NCBI GenBank assembly: GCA_002770955.1 | Contig: PCUH01000289.1 | Coordinates: 1 to 21,595 of the forward strand | Length of the DNA stretch: 21,595 bases | Direction of reading: 5' to 3' | DNA from: Flavobacteriales bacterium CG18_big_fil_WC_8_21_14_2_50_32_9 | Lineage (GTDB): Bacteria > Bacteroidota > Bacteroidia > Flavobacteriales_E > Vicingaceae | In this document: one piece after another, positions 1 to 5,986 of the stretch | Position numbering within the stretch: position 1 is the stretch's first letter | Layout: each line of letters starts with the position of its first letter | The notes under the pieces: model-generated | Database searches by the model: none | The model's input: only the letters and a program-made list of their open reading frames with translations | What the model was told of the DNA's origin: nothing | Position numbers and translations under genes: made by a program

Positions 1-2
1 AT

Positions 3-554
3 GACATTACACTGAGTACTCCCATTCCTACACCTATTGAATTAGTTTCTTTTATTGGAAAAGGACTTACACCTACATCTAACTTATTGGAATGGATAAC
101 ATCTTCTGAAATAAATAATGATTTTTTTACCTTAGAACGAAGTACAGATGCTATTCATTTCGAAGCCATTTCTACCATTAATGGAGCGGGAAATTCCTCC
201 ATAGTGTTGAACTATAAATATGTAGATATGCTTCCTATAGAAAATGTCTCTACTTATTATTACCGCCTCAAACAAACCGATTTTGATGGACAATTTGAAT
301 ATTTTGATGTGATTGCAATAGCAAGAAAAAATACCAATAAATTAAATGTTTTTTACTACAACAAGCAGTTGCACTTTTCTGATGACCATACAAAAGAATT
401 TTCGGTTACAGTTTTAGATGTTTCTGGTAGAATTATTTATGAAAATAAACAAGCTACAACCAAAGTTAATCTTGATTTTTTAACACAAGGCATTTATATC
501 TATCAACTAAGAACTAACAACACCGTTTTATCCAATAAAATAGTAGTTCAATAA
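3..554 (+). CDS. T9SS-secreted protein, C-terminal fragment (5' truncated)
   Basis: The reading frame is open from the left edge of the window, so this is the end of a longer gene; the TTG at 87 is not a real start. The visible 183 residues begin with a stretch ending LEWITSSEINNDFFTLERS, followed by YYYRLKQTDFDGQFEYFD. This beta-sandwich-like segment is common just before the sorting domain in large secreted Bacteroidota proteins. The last ~70 residues have the type A T9SS sorting-domain pattern: VTVLDVSGRIIYE, then LTQGIYIYQLRTN and a final Lys-containing strand (SNKIVVQ). By family knowledge, this domain directs export through the type IX secretion system, after which it is cleaved and the protein is released or attached to the cell surface. 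The function of the missing N-terminal part cannot be seen. A terminator follows at 702. Confidence 0.85.
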   Translation, partial: DITLSTPIPTPIELVSFIGKGLTPTSNLLEWITSSEINNDFFTLERSTDAIHFEAISTINGAGNSSIVLNYKYVDMLPIENVSTYYYRLKQTDFDGQFEYFDVIAIARKNTNKLNVFYYNKQLHFSDDHTKEFSVTVLDVSGRIIYENKQATTKVNLDFLTQGIYIYQLRTNNTVLSNKIVVQ

Positions 555-701
555 GAAAAGTAGTTTGATGTCTTTTCTTAGACAAATTTTAACATTTTCA
601 TTAATGTAATTTTACTTAACAAATTTACGTAAGGATTTATGTAATTATTGTTAATAATTTTTTCATTTTTCAAAAAAATCATACGCTTTGGCTATTGATT
701 T

Positions 702-749
702 AATCCCCAGTCGAGTTTCTTGTTTTTTCGGCTGGGGATTTTTGTTTTT
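702..749 (+). terminator. Rho-independent terminator after the T9SS gene
   Basis: A 13-bp stem is formed by AATCCCCAGTCGA (702-714) and TCGGCTGGGGATT (728-740), with one G-T wobble and a 13-nt loop. It is followed by TTTGTTTTT. It lies about 150 nt after the stop of the upstream gene and just before the next promoter box. Confidence 0.8.
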
Positions 750-750
750 G

Positions 751-758
751 TACTTTTG
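751..758 (+). promoter_or_regulatory. Bacteroidota -7 promoter box for the glycosyltransferase
   Basis: TACTTTTG matches the Bacteroidota primary-sigma box TAnnTTTG. No clear TTG -33 element is seen. Transcription would start near 765, only ~14 nt before the TTG chosen as start of the next gene. Confidence 0.5.
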
Positions 759-778
759 TATTTTTAAATATAAATTCC

Positions 779-2020
779 TTGACCATTTCAAAACATAATT
801 TTTCAATTTTTCCTAATTCAACTTCTTTAATAGTGGTTATTCCTTGTTTTAATGAGTTAAATCTAATAAATGCACTCCAAAGCCTTTTGAACTGTGATGC
901 AACAATAAATCATGTTGAAGTTATCACAGTTATAAATGCATCAGAAAATGAAAAACAAGAAGTGTTGCAACAAAATAATAAAACCTTGATTGAAGCATTA
1001 AATTGGACAGAAAATAGTGGGCGAAAAAACATCCATTTTTCATTTATTGAAGCAACTAACTTACCTGAAAAAGATGCAGGAGTTGGGTTGGCAAGAAAAA
1101 TAGGTATGGACGAAGCCTACAACCAATTTTTAGCAATAAAAAATTCTGATGGCGTTATTGTTTGTTTTGATGCCGATGCCACTTGTTCCGCAAATTATTT
1201 AGCAGAAATCGAAAACCATTTTAAAATACATACTAAAACAACTGGTTGTTCTATTCATTTTGAACATCCGGTTGAAGGAAACGAATATCCACAAGCAATT
1301 TATAATGGGATTGTTCAGTATGAATTGTATTTGCGTTATTACAAAGAAGCACTACATTTTATTGGGCTGCCTTATGCTTTTCACACCGTTGGTTCGAGCA
1401 TGGCTGTTCGGGCTAGTGTTTATAAAAAACAAGGCGGAATGAACAAGAAAAAAGCTGGAGAAGATTTTTATTTTTTACAAAAAGTAATTCCTCTTGGAAA
1501 TTTTTCTGAAATTAATTCGGCAACTGTTTTTCCATCACCTAGAATTTCAGAAAGGGTTCCTTTTGGTACTGGTAGAGCCATGCAACAATGGATAAACAAT
1601 GATCAGAAAGTACTTTTAACTTATAATTTTACTTCATTTTTAGATTTAAAAGTGTTTTTTGATAAAAGTGAACAGTTTTTTACTGAAGATGATGTTGAAC
1701 TTCCTGAAAGTATCCAGTTATTTTTGTACGAAATTAATTTCAATGAAAACTTGATTAAAATCAGGGCAAATTCAACAGATAAAAATCATTTTAAAGTATT
1801 GTTATTCAAATGGTTTAATGCTTTTAAAACATTAAAATATTTGCATTTTTCAAAAGCTAATTTTTATGAAAATGAATCCATACTAATTGCATCGAATAAA
1901 TTAGCAACTAAAATTGGAGTAGCTCTTCAAAATGAAGCTATAAGTATGTTAATTGCGTATCGTAATTTTCAACAATTAAGAAAAAATAGCCATGAATACA
2001 CGAATAAAAAGTATGTCTAA
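779..2020 (+). CDS. Glycosyltransferase family 2 protein
   Basis: The 413-residue product starts with a GT-A nucleotide-binding strand (SLIVVIPCFNE, ~16-26). A DxD-like motif follows in VCFDADATCSANYL (D131, D133), which in this family binds the metal and the sugar nucleotide. A GED motif (227-229, in KKAGEDFYFLQK) fits the catalytic acidic residues of GT2 enzymes. No membrane segment is evident, so it is probably cytosolic or peripheral, transferring a sugar to a lipid or polysaccharide acceptor. The donor and acceptor cannot be read from sequence. The start is a TTG; no ATG occurs in frame before the conserved first strand and a promoter box lies 21 nt upstream, so a non-ATG start is likely. 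The 3' end overlaps the start of miaA, which suggests co-transcription and coupled translation. The C-terminal ~150 residues match nothing I recognise. Confidence 0.8.
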   Translation: MTISKHNFSIFPNSTSLIVVIPCFNELNLINALQSLLNCDATINHVEVITVINASENEKQEVLQQNNKTLIEALNWTENSGRKNIHFSFIEATNLPEKDAGVGLARKIGMDEAYNQFLAIKNSDGVIVCFDADATCSANYLAEIENHFKIHTKTTGCSIHFEHPVEGNEYPQAIYNGIVQYELYLRYYKEALHFIGLPYAFHTVGSSMAVRASVYKKQGGMNKKKAGEDFYFLQKVIPLGNFSEINSATVFPSPRISERVPFGTGRAMQQWINNDQKVLLTYNFTSFLDLKVFFDKSEQFFTEDDVELPESIQLFLYEINFNENLIKIRANSTDKNHFKVLLFKWFNAFKTLKYLHFSKANFYENESILIASNKLATKIGVALQNEAISMLIAYRNFQQLRKNSHEYTNKKYV

Positions 2021-2933
2021 AACAGATTTGATAGTAATTTTAGGAGTAACCGCCACAGGAAAAACCAAGTTAGCTACGCATTTAGCTGAAAAGATAAATG
2101 GTGAGGTAATTAGTGCCGATTCTCGTCAGGTTTATAAAGGTATGGACATTGGAACTGGCAAAGATTTGAATGATTTTGTGGTAAACAATAAACAAATTCC
2201 TTATCATTTAATTGACATTAAAAATGCGGGAGAAGAATATAATGTATTTGAATTTCAAAAAGATTTTTTGGATGCTTATAAAACAATAACCGATAAAAAT
2301 AAACAGGCTATTTTGTGCGGAGGAACTGGTTTATACCTCGAAGCAGTGCTGAAGGGTTATCGTATGTTAGCAATTCCAGAAAATATCGAACTCAGAAAAG
2401 GATTGGAAACGAAAAGCAACCAAGAATTAGTAGAATTGCTAAAAAAACTTAAACAGTTGCATAATAAAACAGATATAGAAAATCATGAAAGATTAATTAA
2501 AGCCATTGAAATTGCAACTTATCAGAAAGAAAATCAACACATAATCAACGATTTTCCTAAATTTAATTACCAATTGTTTGGAATCCATTTTGAGCGTTTT
2601 ATCATAAAAGAAAGAATAACAACACGATTAAAACATCGATTAGAAAATGAAGACATGATAGGAGAGGTGAAGATGCTATTGAAAAATGGTGTTCACCCCG
2701 AAAAACTTAAATTTTATGGATTGGAATATAAATTAGTTACCGCTTATCTTTTAAATGAAATAACTAAAAATGAGTTGTTTACAAAATTAAACATTGCCAT
2801 ACATCAGTTTTCAAAACGCCAAGCTACATGGTATCGAAAAATGGAAAAAAATGGATTCAACATTAACTGGATAAATGGCAATTTAAGTATAGAGGAAAAA
2901 GTGAATGAAGTGATAAAAAGTTTAGGAGTTTAA
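2013..2933 (+). CDS. miaA: tRNA dimethylallyltransferase (divergent subgroup)
   Basis: MiaA transfers a dimethylallyl group to N6 of A37 in tRNAs that read UNN codons. The 306 residues show a P-loop GVTATGKT (11-18), SADSRQVYKGMDIGTGK (34-50) with the conserved Asp36, GGTGLY (103-108), NHERLIKAIE (157-166) and QFSKRQATWYR (265-275). Length agrees with E. coli MiaA (316). Several motifs depart from the usual form: GPTASGKT is GVTATGKT, GTAKP is GTGKD, and the usual GYR[QE] is EYK (238-240). This may be one of the two MiaA paralogues that some Bacteroidota carry. ATG 2013 is preferred over ATG 1992 because it places the P-loop at the usual distance from the N-terminus and cuts the overlap with the upstream gene to 8 nt. 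The 3' end overlaps the convergent rhodanese gene by 4 nt. Confidence 0.85.
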   Translation: MSKTDLIVILGVTATGKTKLATHLAEKINGEVISADSRQVYKGMDIGTGKDLNDFVVNNKQIPYHLIDIKNAGEEYNVFEFQKDFLDAYKTITDKNKQAILCGGTGLYLEAVLKGYRMLAIPENIELRKGLETKSNQELVELLKKLKQLHNKTDIENHERLIKAIEIATYQKENQHIINDFPKFNYQLFGIHFERFIIKERITTRLKHRLENEDMIGEVKMLLKNGVHPEKLKFYGLEYKLVTAYLLNEITKNELFTKLNIAIHQFSKRQATWYRKMEKNGFNINWINGNLSIEEKVNEVIKSLGV

Positions 2934-3244
2934 ATCTTAGATTGTAAACTTTTCCAACCACCTCCATTATAAACCTGTGTGTAGCCTTGAGATTTTAAAT
3001 ATCTTTTTGCCATCCCACTTCGTGCCCCAGATGCACAACAAGTTACAATTGGACGGTTTTTATCTTTTAATTTGTTTATATTTTTATGTAACACATCCAC
3101 AGGGATATTTATTGATTTTTTAATATTTCCTGCTTTAAACTCGTTGTTGGTTCTAACATCAAGAATAAGTGCATTTTGCTTGAGTAGTTCCGTAAAATCT
3201 ATTTTTGGACCAAATCCAAACAATTGTTTTAGTGTAGATAACAT
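2930..3244 (-). CDS. Single-domain rhodanese-like sulfurtransferase (first of a tandem pair)
   Basis: This 104-residue protein is one rhodanese domain: LILDVRTNNEFKAGNIKKSINIP (~26-48), with the conserved DVR and the E-F-x-x-G-x-I pattern, then the active-site loop CCASGARSG (69-77). By alignment to PspE-type enzymes Cys70 should carry the persulfide. Such proteins move sulfane sulfur, for example from thiosulfate or polysulfide to thiols. There is no signal peptide, so it is probably cytosolic. A short hydrophobic N-terminus (MLSTLKQLFGFGPK) precedes the domain. It starts 2 nt after the stop of the second rhodanese (on the minus strand that gene comes first), so the two form an operon. Its stop codon lies inside the end of miaA, with no room for a separate terminator between the convergent genes. 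Confidence 0.88.
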   Translation of the reverse strand: MLSTLKQLFGFGPKIDFTELLKQNALILDVRTNNEFKAGNIKKSINIPVDVLHKNINKLKDKNRPIVTCCASGARSGMAKRYLKSQGYTQVYNGGGWKSLQSKI

Positions 3245-3246
3245 TG

Positions 3247-3534
3247 TTATTTTATTGATTTAGATTGATAAAAATTAACATCGAGCCATGAACCCGCATT
3301 ACAACATTCAATGCCATTTTGTGTTAAAAACTGTTCAACCATACCACTTCTAGCACCAGAAGCACAACATAAAATCAGTGGTTGTTGAAATGATTTTACT
3401 TCTTCTATTCTGTTTGCTATTTCTTGTAAAGGGATGTTTCGAGAATCAGCAGCATTTCCAGCCATAAATTCATCAGGAGTTCTAACATCAATGATAGTTC
3501 CTTTTTTTTGAGTAATTAATTGTTCTATATTCAT
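3247..3534 (-). CDS. Single-domain rhodanese-like sulfurtransferase (second of a tandem pair)
   Basis: The 95-residue product has GTIIDVRTPDEFMAGNAADSRNIP (12-35) and the catalytic loop CCASGARSG (56-64), with Cys57 the likely persulfide-forming residue. The loop is identical to that of the downstream neighbour, although the rest of the two proteins differs a lot. This fits an old duplication or a pair kept for different partners. A further Cys pair (77-78) sits near the C-terminus in GIECCNAGSWLD and is absent from the neighbour. No signal peptide is visible. It leads the two-gene rhodanese operon, 281 bp downstream of crp on the same strand. I see no clear promoter box directly upstream, so it could be read through from crp or use an unrecognised promoter. 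Confidence 0.88.
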   Translation of the reverse strand: MNIEQLITQKKGTIIDVRTPDEFMAGNAADSRNIPLQEIANRIEEVKSFQQPLILCCASGARSGMVEQFLTQNGIECCNAGSWLDVNFYQSKSIK

Positions 3535-3815
3535 TTTTATTTTTGATAATTGGAAGCTGTTTATAAAGTCGAGAGTTTGAGTCAGAATGTTCGAGTTCGA
3601 GGTTTCGATAATCTAAAAATCAGAAATCCTGATAACTCCCGATCTATCGGGATGGGATGACTGATTTGAAGATTGAGAATAACAAAGAACTTAGCGAAGC
3701 GATCTCATGAAAACCTTAAAAAAACAATAAAAGTTTTGAATAAATCGGACAATATGGACAAACTCTAATTGAAAACAAAATTAGCTTAATTGTGAGATGT
3801 AATCTGTTACTTATG
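3535..3815. other. Intergenic stretch with degenerate repeat remnants
   Basis: No gene is seen. It contains a short inverted repeat TCCCGATCTATCGGGA (3637-3652), and CTTAGCGAAGCGATCTCATG (3690-3709), which resembles degraded intergenic repeats I recall from Bacteroidota genomes. Neither carries a T-tract, so I do not call a terminator. Confidence 0.45.
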
Positions 3816-4436
3816 TTACAAAAGTGTGATTTTATTTCTTCCAAGCAAAACAATGCCCTCAACCTCTAATTGTTTCAACAATCTTGAAATTACAACTCTT
3901 GCTGTGCCTAATTCATTTGCCAATTGTTCGTGAGTGATAGAAATAGAATGCGTTTTATTTAATTCTGCTTTCTTTTTAATAAAATTGAGCATCCTTTCAT
4001 CCATTTTTTTAAAAGCAATTGCATTAACAACTTCCAACAGCTCTTCAAAACGTTTGTGATAAAGCCTAAAAATGTAATCTAACCATTCAGGATACTCTCT
4101 AATCAGCATACTGATTTTATCTGTAGGGATAAATAAAATCTCCGTTTCTTCTTCTGCTATAGCTTTCACTTTACTTGTGTCTTGGTGAAGCCCTCCCAGA
4201 AAAGACATAATACAGCTTTCTCCTGCTTTGATGTAATACAGTAAAATTTCTCTACCATCATCATCTGTTCTTAAAATTTTAATACTTCCACTAGTAACAA
4301 TGGGAATTGATTTAATATAAGAGTGGTCATTTATTATAACATCTCCTTCTTTAAAAATCTTAGAAGTTCCAATTTCTTTAAGCTTTTCACTCATTCTCAA
4401 AGAAGTTGTAAACTCAACAATATCATTTAATTCCAT
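3816..4436 (-). CDS. Crp/Fnr-family transcriptional regulator
   Basis: The 206 residues form a cyclic-nucleotide-binding-like beta-roll (~24-115; FKEGDVIINDHSYIKSIPIV, then GREILLYYIKAGESCIMSF), a long dimerisation helix (~118-150) and a winged helix-turn-helix (~165-203; THEQLANELGTARVVISRLL). The roll lacks the E. coli CRP phosphate-binding pattern (R-S after GE..). The single Cys75 rules out an FNR-type four-cysteine iron-sulfur cluster. The signal is therefore unknown; Cys75 in the effector pocket could be a redox or sulfide sensor, but that is inference. It starts 2 nt after the stop of the yjdF-like gene, so the two are translationally linked. The rhodanese pair lies downstream on the same strand, and this kind of regulator next to rhodaneses suggests a sulfur or redox role. 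The dyad upstream of the yjdF-like gene could be its own site. Confidence 0.88.
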   Translation of the reverse strand: MELNDIVEFTTSLRMSEKLKEIGTSKIFKEGDVIINDHSYIKSIPIVTSGSIKILRTDDDGREILLYYIKAGESCIMSFLGGLHQDTSKVKAIAEEETEILFIPTDKISMLIREYPEWLDYIFRLYHKRFEELLEVVNAIAFKKMDERMLNFIKKKAELNKTHSISITHEQLANELGTARVVISRLLKQLEVEGIVLLGRNKITLL

Positions 4437-4438
4437 AG

Positions 4439-5041
4439 TTAAATTTTAATTTTTTTAATTTGATTATCCTGTGTTTTTGATAACAATACCAACATACATA
4501 TTGCACCAACAGTTGCATATAGCATATCCGATTGTGTGTCCCACTCATACCCTTGAGTTCCTAAAAAAGCGTCTGCCGATTCTCCAGAAAAAACAGCCAC
4601 AAACCATTCTAAAAACTCATAAATAGCACTAAAACTCAAGCATACACAAACCACAATAAAATTAAGCCATTTTTTAGAGCAAATAATTTGCTTTCTTATA
4701 AAAAGTTCTCTCACTATCATTGCAGGAATAAATCCTTGTGCAAAATGCCCTACCTTATCATAATTATTTCTAGATAATTCAAAAAACTCTTTAATCCAAT
4801 CAAACAAAGGTACTTCTGCATAAGTATAATGACCTCCAATAAATAGTATTAAAGCATGGAGCAAAATAAAACAATAGGTAAGAAATGTAAATTGAAATTT
4901 TTTATAAGTAGCTAGCAATACAATAAATCCAATCACTGCAGGAAATACTTCCAATGCCCAAGTGAAATAATCATTAGGCTGAACACAAGACCAAATTAGT
5001 CCAGTTGTAAATAAAAAAATTAGAATAATGTGTTTGTTCAT
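4439..5041 (-). CDS. YjdF/DUF2238-like integral membrane protein
   Basis: The 200-residue protein has about six hydrophobic segments (~4-19, 33-47, 52-70, 100-115, 127-150, 172-188). It carries the family's conserved polar clusters NNYDKVGHFAQGF (92-104), AIYEFLEW (139-146) and TQGYEWDTQSDM (162-173). E. coli YjdF is of similar length. The molecular function of the family is unknown to me; the acidic and His residues inside membrane helices would suit metal or proton handling, but this is a guess. The frame also opens at a TTG (5071), but a promoter box at 5060-5067 lies inside that extension, so ATG 5041 with a ~12-nt leader is the better start. It is the first gene of a pair with the Crp/Fnr gene. 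Confidence 0.83.
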   Translation of the reverse strand: MNKHIILIFLFTTGLIWSCVQPNDYFTWALEVFPAVIGFIVLLATYKKFQFTFLTYCFILLHALILFIGGHYTYAEVPLFDWIKEFFELSRNNYDKVGHFAQGFIPAMIVRELFIRKQIICSKKWLNFIVVCVCLSFSAIYEFLEWFVAVFSGESADAFLGTQGYEWDTQSDMLYATVGAICMLVLLSKTQDNQIKKIKI

Positions 5042-5059
5042 AGCACGAAACGAATTGTT

Positions 5060-5077
5060 CAAAGGTAACAAATGTTA
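5060..5077 (-). promoter_or_regulatory. Promoter of the yjdF-crp pair with an overlapping perfect dyad
   Basis: Read on the minus strand, TACCTTTG (5060-5067) matches TAnnTTTG and sits 18 nt upstream of ATG 5041. A perfect 12-bp palindrome, TAACAAATGTTA (5066-5077), overlaps its upstream edge, a good place for a repressor or activator. It is a TAAC-N4-GTTA dyad, spaced like Crp/Fnr sites. It also matches the XRE-associated palindrome next door at 10 of 12 positions. Confidence 0.5.
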
Positions 5078-5108
5078 GGACTTGAAACTCGATTGTGCAA
5101 TAGAAAAT

Positions 5109-5468
5109 CTATCGATGAAACTCTTCAAAGGTGTTATCGGAGTAAAAAACCACTATTTTCTGTATTTTTTTATCCCCTTCATGTTGATTGGTTGGTGTAG
5201 GAGGGGAGTGGTAAGTCGGATTAGGTTCACTTTCTACTTGATTGGAAGGGATAGTTTCCTTAACAACAGTATTTCCTGTTAGCAACCATTCTGAACTCAC
5301 CTTTGGAAAAGCAACTAATACTTTTTGAATAAATTCCAAACTGGGTTTATTTCGTCCTGAAAGGATGTGTGAAATACTTGAGCGTTGCACTTCAATTTTG
5401 TCGGCAAAAGCAGAAGCTGATAAATTATTCAGCTTCATAATGTATTGCAATCTTTCGGTAATATTCAT
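5109..5468 (-). CDS. XRE-family helix-turn-helix transcriptional regulator
   Basis: The 119-residue protein has an N-terminal lambda-repressor-like domain (res. ~4-62): ERLQYIMKLNNLSASAFAD, then the recognition region VQRSSISHILSGRNKPS (27-43). A low-complexity Pro/Glu/Asn linker (~70-97) follows, and the protein ends in a short strand-like motif, KIVVFYSDNTFEEFHR. The linker and tail resemble other small Bacteroidota XRE proteins. There is no peptidase or kinase domain and no partner toxin beside it. It is transcribed towards yjdF, with a 37-nt gap between its stop and the yjdF start. Upstream are three near-identical 12-bp palindromes within 90 bp and two more further away, some overlapping promoter-like boxes. 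This strongly suggests autoregulation. The regulated process is unknown. Confidence 0.88.
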   Translation of the reverse strand: MNITERLQYIMKLNNLSASAFADKIEVQRSSISHILSGRNKPSLEFIQKVLVAFPKVSSEWLLTGNTVVKETIPSNQVESEPNPTYHSPPTPTNQHEGDKKIQKIVVFYSDNTFEEFHR

Positions 5469-5482
5469 GGTGTTTTAGTGTG

Positions 5483-5554
5483 TTACAATTGTAAATTATA
5501 TTTAATGTTACAAATGTAAACATAAGTTTTCAATTACATGTGTTACAAATGTAA
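5483..5554 (-). promoter_or_regulatory. Operator array, three TTACAWWTGTAA palindromes at the XRE promoter
   Basis: Palindromes lie at 5483-5494 (TTACAATTGTAA), 5508-5519 and 5543-5554 (both TTACAAATGTAA); centres are 25 and 35 bp apart. On the minus strand the second and third contain TACATTTG, a perfect TAnnTTTG box. The first contains TACAATTG, and the TTG of the second lies 17 nt upstream of it, a plausible -33 spacing. A degenerate half-copy is at 5534-5545. Binding here would block the promoter of the XRE gene. Confidence 0.65.
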
Positions 5555-5666
5555 ATTATTTAAAAAGTAGTTTGTTTTGGTTGGTTTTTTACTTCATATA
5601 ATCATATATAATTAACTGATTTTTAAATGTATTTATTTAATAATTGTGAGTTATATTATATGTAGA

Positions 5667-5678
5667 TTACAATTGTAA
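5667..5678. promoter_or_regulatory. Fourth copy of the XRE-associated palindrome
   Basis: TTACAATTGTAA is identical to the first site at 5483, and here extends to a 14-bp perfect palindrome with flanking A/T. It is 199 bp from the XRE start codon and has no gene on its other side for over 300 bp. Confidence 0.55.
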
Positions 5679-5721
5679 TAATAGGTATGGGACTTTATTT
5701 GTATTAGTATGAATTAACTGT

Positions 5722-5733
5722 TTACATTTGTAA
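5722..5733 (+). promoter_or_regulatory. Fifth copy of the palindrome, with a rightward promoter box
   Basis: TTACATTTGTAA is the reverse complement of the sites at 5508 and 5543. In this orientation TACATTTG (5724-5731) reads rightward, away from the XRE gene, as a TAnnTTTG box. No open reading frame of useful length follows on the plus strand. Confidence 0.5.
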
Positions 5734-5749
5734 TATTTCGATTTATTTC

Positions 5750-5767
5750 GCCACAAATGCACGAATG
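5750..5767 (+). repeat. Outer inverted repeat, left copy
   Basis: GCCACAAATGCACGAATG matches the reverse complement of 7400-7417 at 17 of 18 positions. Together they bracket the antiporter gene. Similar sequences occur widely in Bacteroidota intergenic regions, as far as I recall. Confidence 0.65.
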
Positions 5768-5784
5768 TTTTTTAGCCCCCTAAA

Positions 5785-5799
5785 TCCCCCAAAGGGGGA
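5785..5799. repeat. GC-rich hairpin repeat
   Basis: TCCCCCAAAGGGGGA is a 6-bp stem with a 3-nt loop, preceded by AGCCCCCTAAA. It stands out in AT-rich DNA and resembles a common Bacteroidota intergenic repeat known to me only from general familiarity. There is no T-tract. Confidence 0.5.
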
Positions 5800-5831
5800 C
5801 TTGCCAACCCACAAAGCCAATCATAAACATA

Positions 5832-5880
5832 AACGTCATTCCTGAAATTTTTGAGGTACGAAGAAAACTATCAGGAATCT
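5832..5880 (-). repeat. Inner inverted repeat, left copy
   Basis: The unit starts AACGTCATTCCTG (5832-5844) and ends CAGGAATCT (5872-5880). Both ends match exactly, in reverse complement, the ends of the 7331-7380 unit. The unit's own ends are also partly complementary (ATTCCTG/CAGGAAT), so it can fold into a hairpin. The interior is diverged. Confidence 0.65.
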
Positions 5881-5899
5881 TTGTTGGTTGCAATAATAA

Positions 5900-5936
5900 A
5901 GATTCCTGTTAGAATTTACCCCGATGTATCGAAGGG
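5900..5936 (+). repeat. Second left copy of the inner repeat, opposite orientation
   Basis: Ungapped comparison with 7331-7367 gives about 30 matches in 37 positions. AGATTCCTG at the start and ATCGAAGGG at the end are identical. It lies head-to-head with the 5832-5880 copy. Confidence 0.55.
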
Positions 5937-5945
5937 TTGCACTTA

Positions 5946-5986
5946 ATATACTCAAATTACCCGAAAAGCTAAGTGATTTGAGTATA
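5946..5986. repeat. Hairpin repeat with a 27-nt exact copy at 21492
   Basis: TATACTCAAAT (5947-5957) pairs perfectly with ATTTGAGTATA (5976-5986), and the stem extends to 14 bp with one G-T wobble around a 12-nt loop. Positions 5946-5972 are identical to 21492-21518. It sits 11 nt past the antiporter stop codon but has no T-tract on either strand, so it is a dispersed element rather than a plain terminator. Confidence 0.7.

Noticed and set aside
3637..3652. Terminator between crp and the rhodaneses
   Set aside because: The short inverted repeat has no T-tract on either strand and only a 6-bp usable stem; more likely a repeat remnant.
5042..5071. TTG start at 5071 for the yjdF-like gene
   Set aside because: The promoter box at 5060-5067 falls inside this extension, so the extension would not be transcribed; ATG 5041 is a normal start.
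5082..5282. Plus-strand open frame opposite the XRE gene
   Set aside because: It lies antisense to a well-supported regulator and its composition gives no recognisable domain.
5946..5986. Terminator of the antiporter gene
   Set aside because: The stem is strong but the minus strand beyond it has no T run; the exact copy elsewhere shows that it is a dispersed repeat, though it might still slow transcription.
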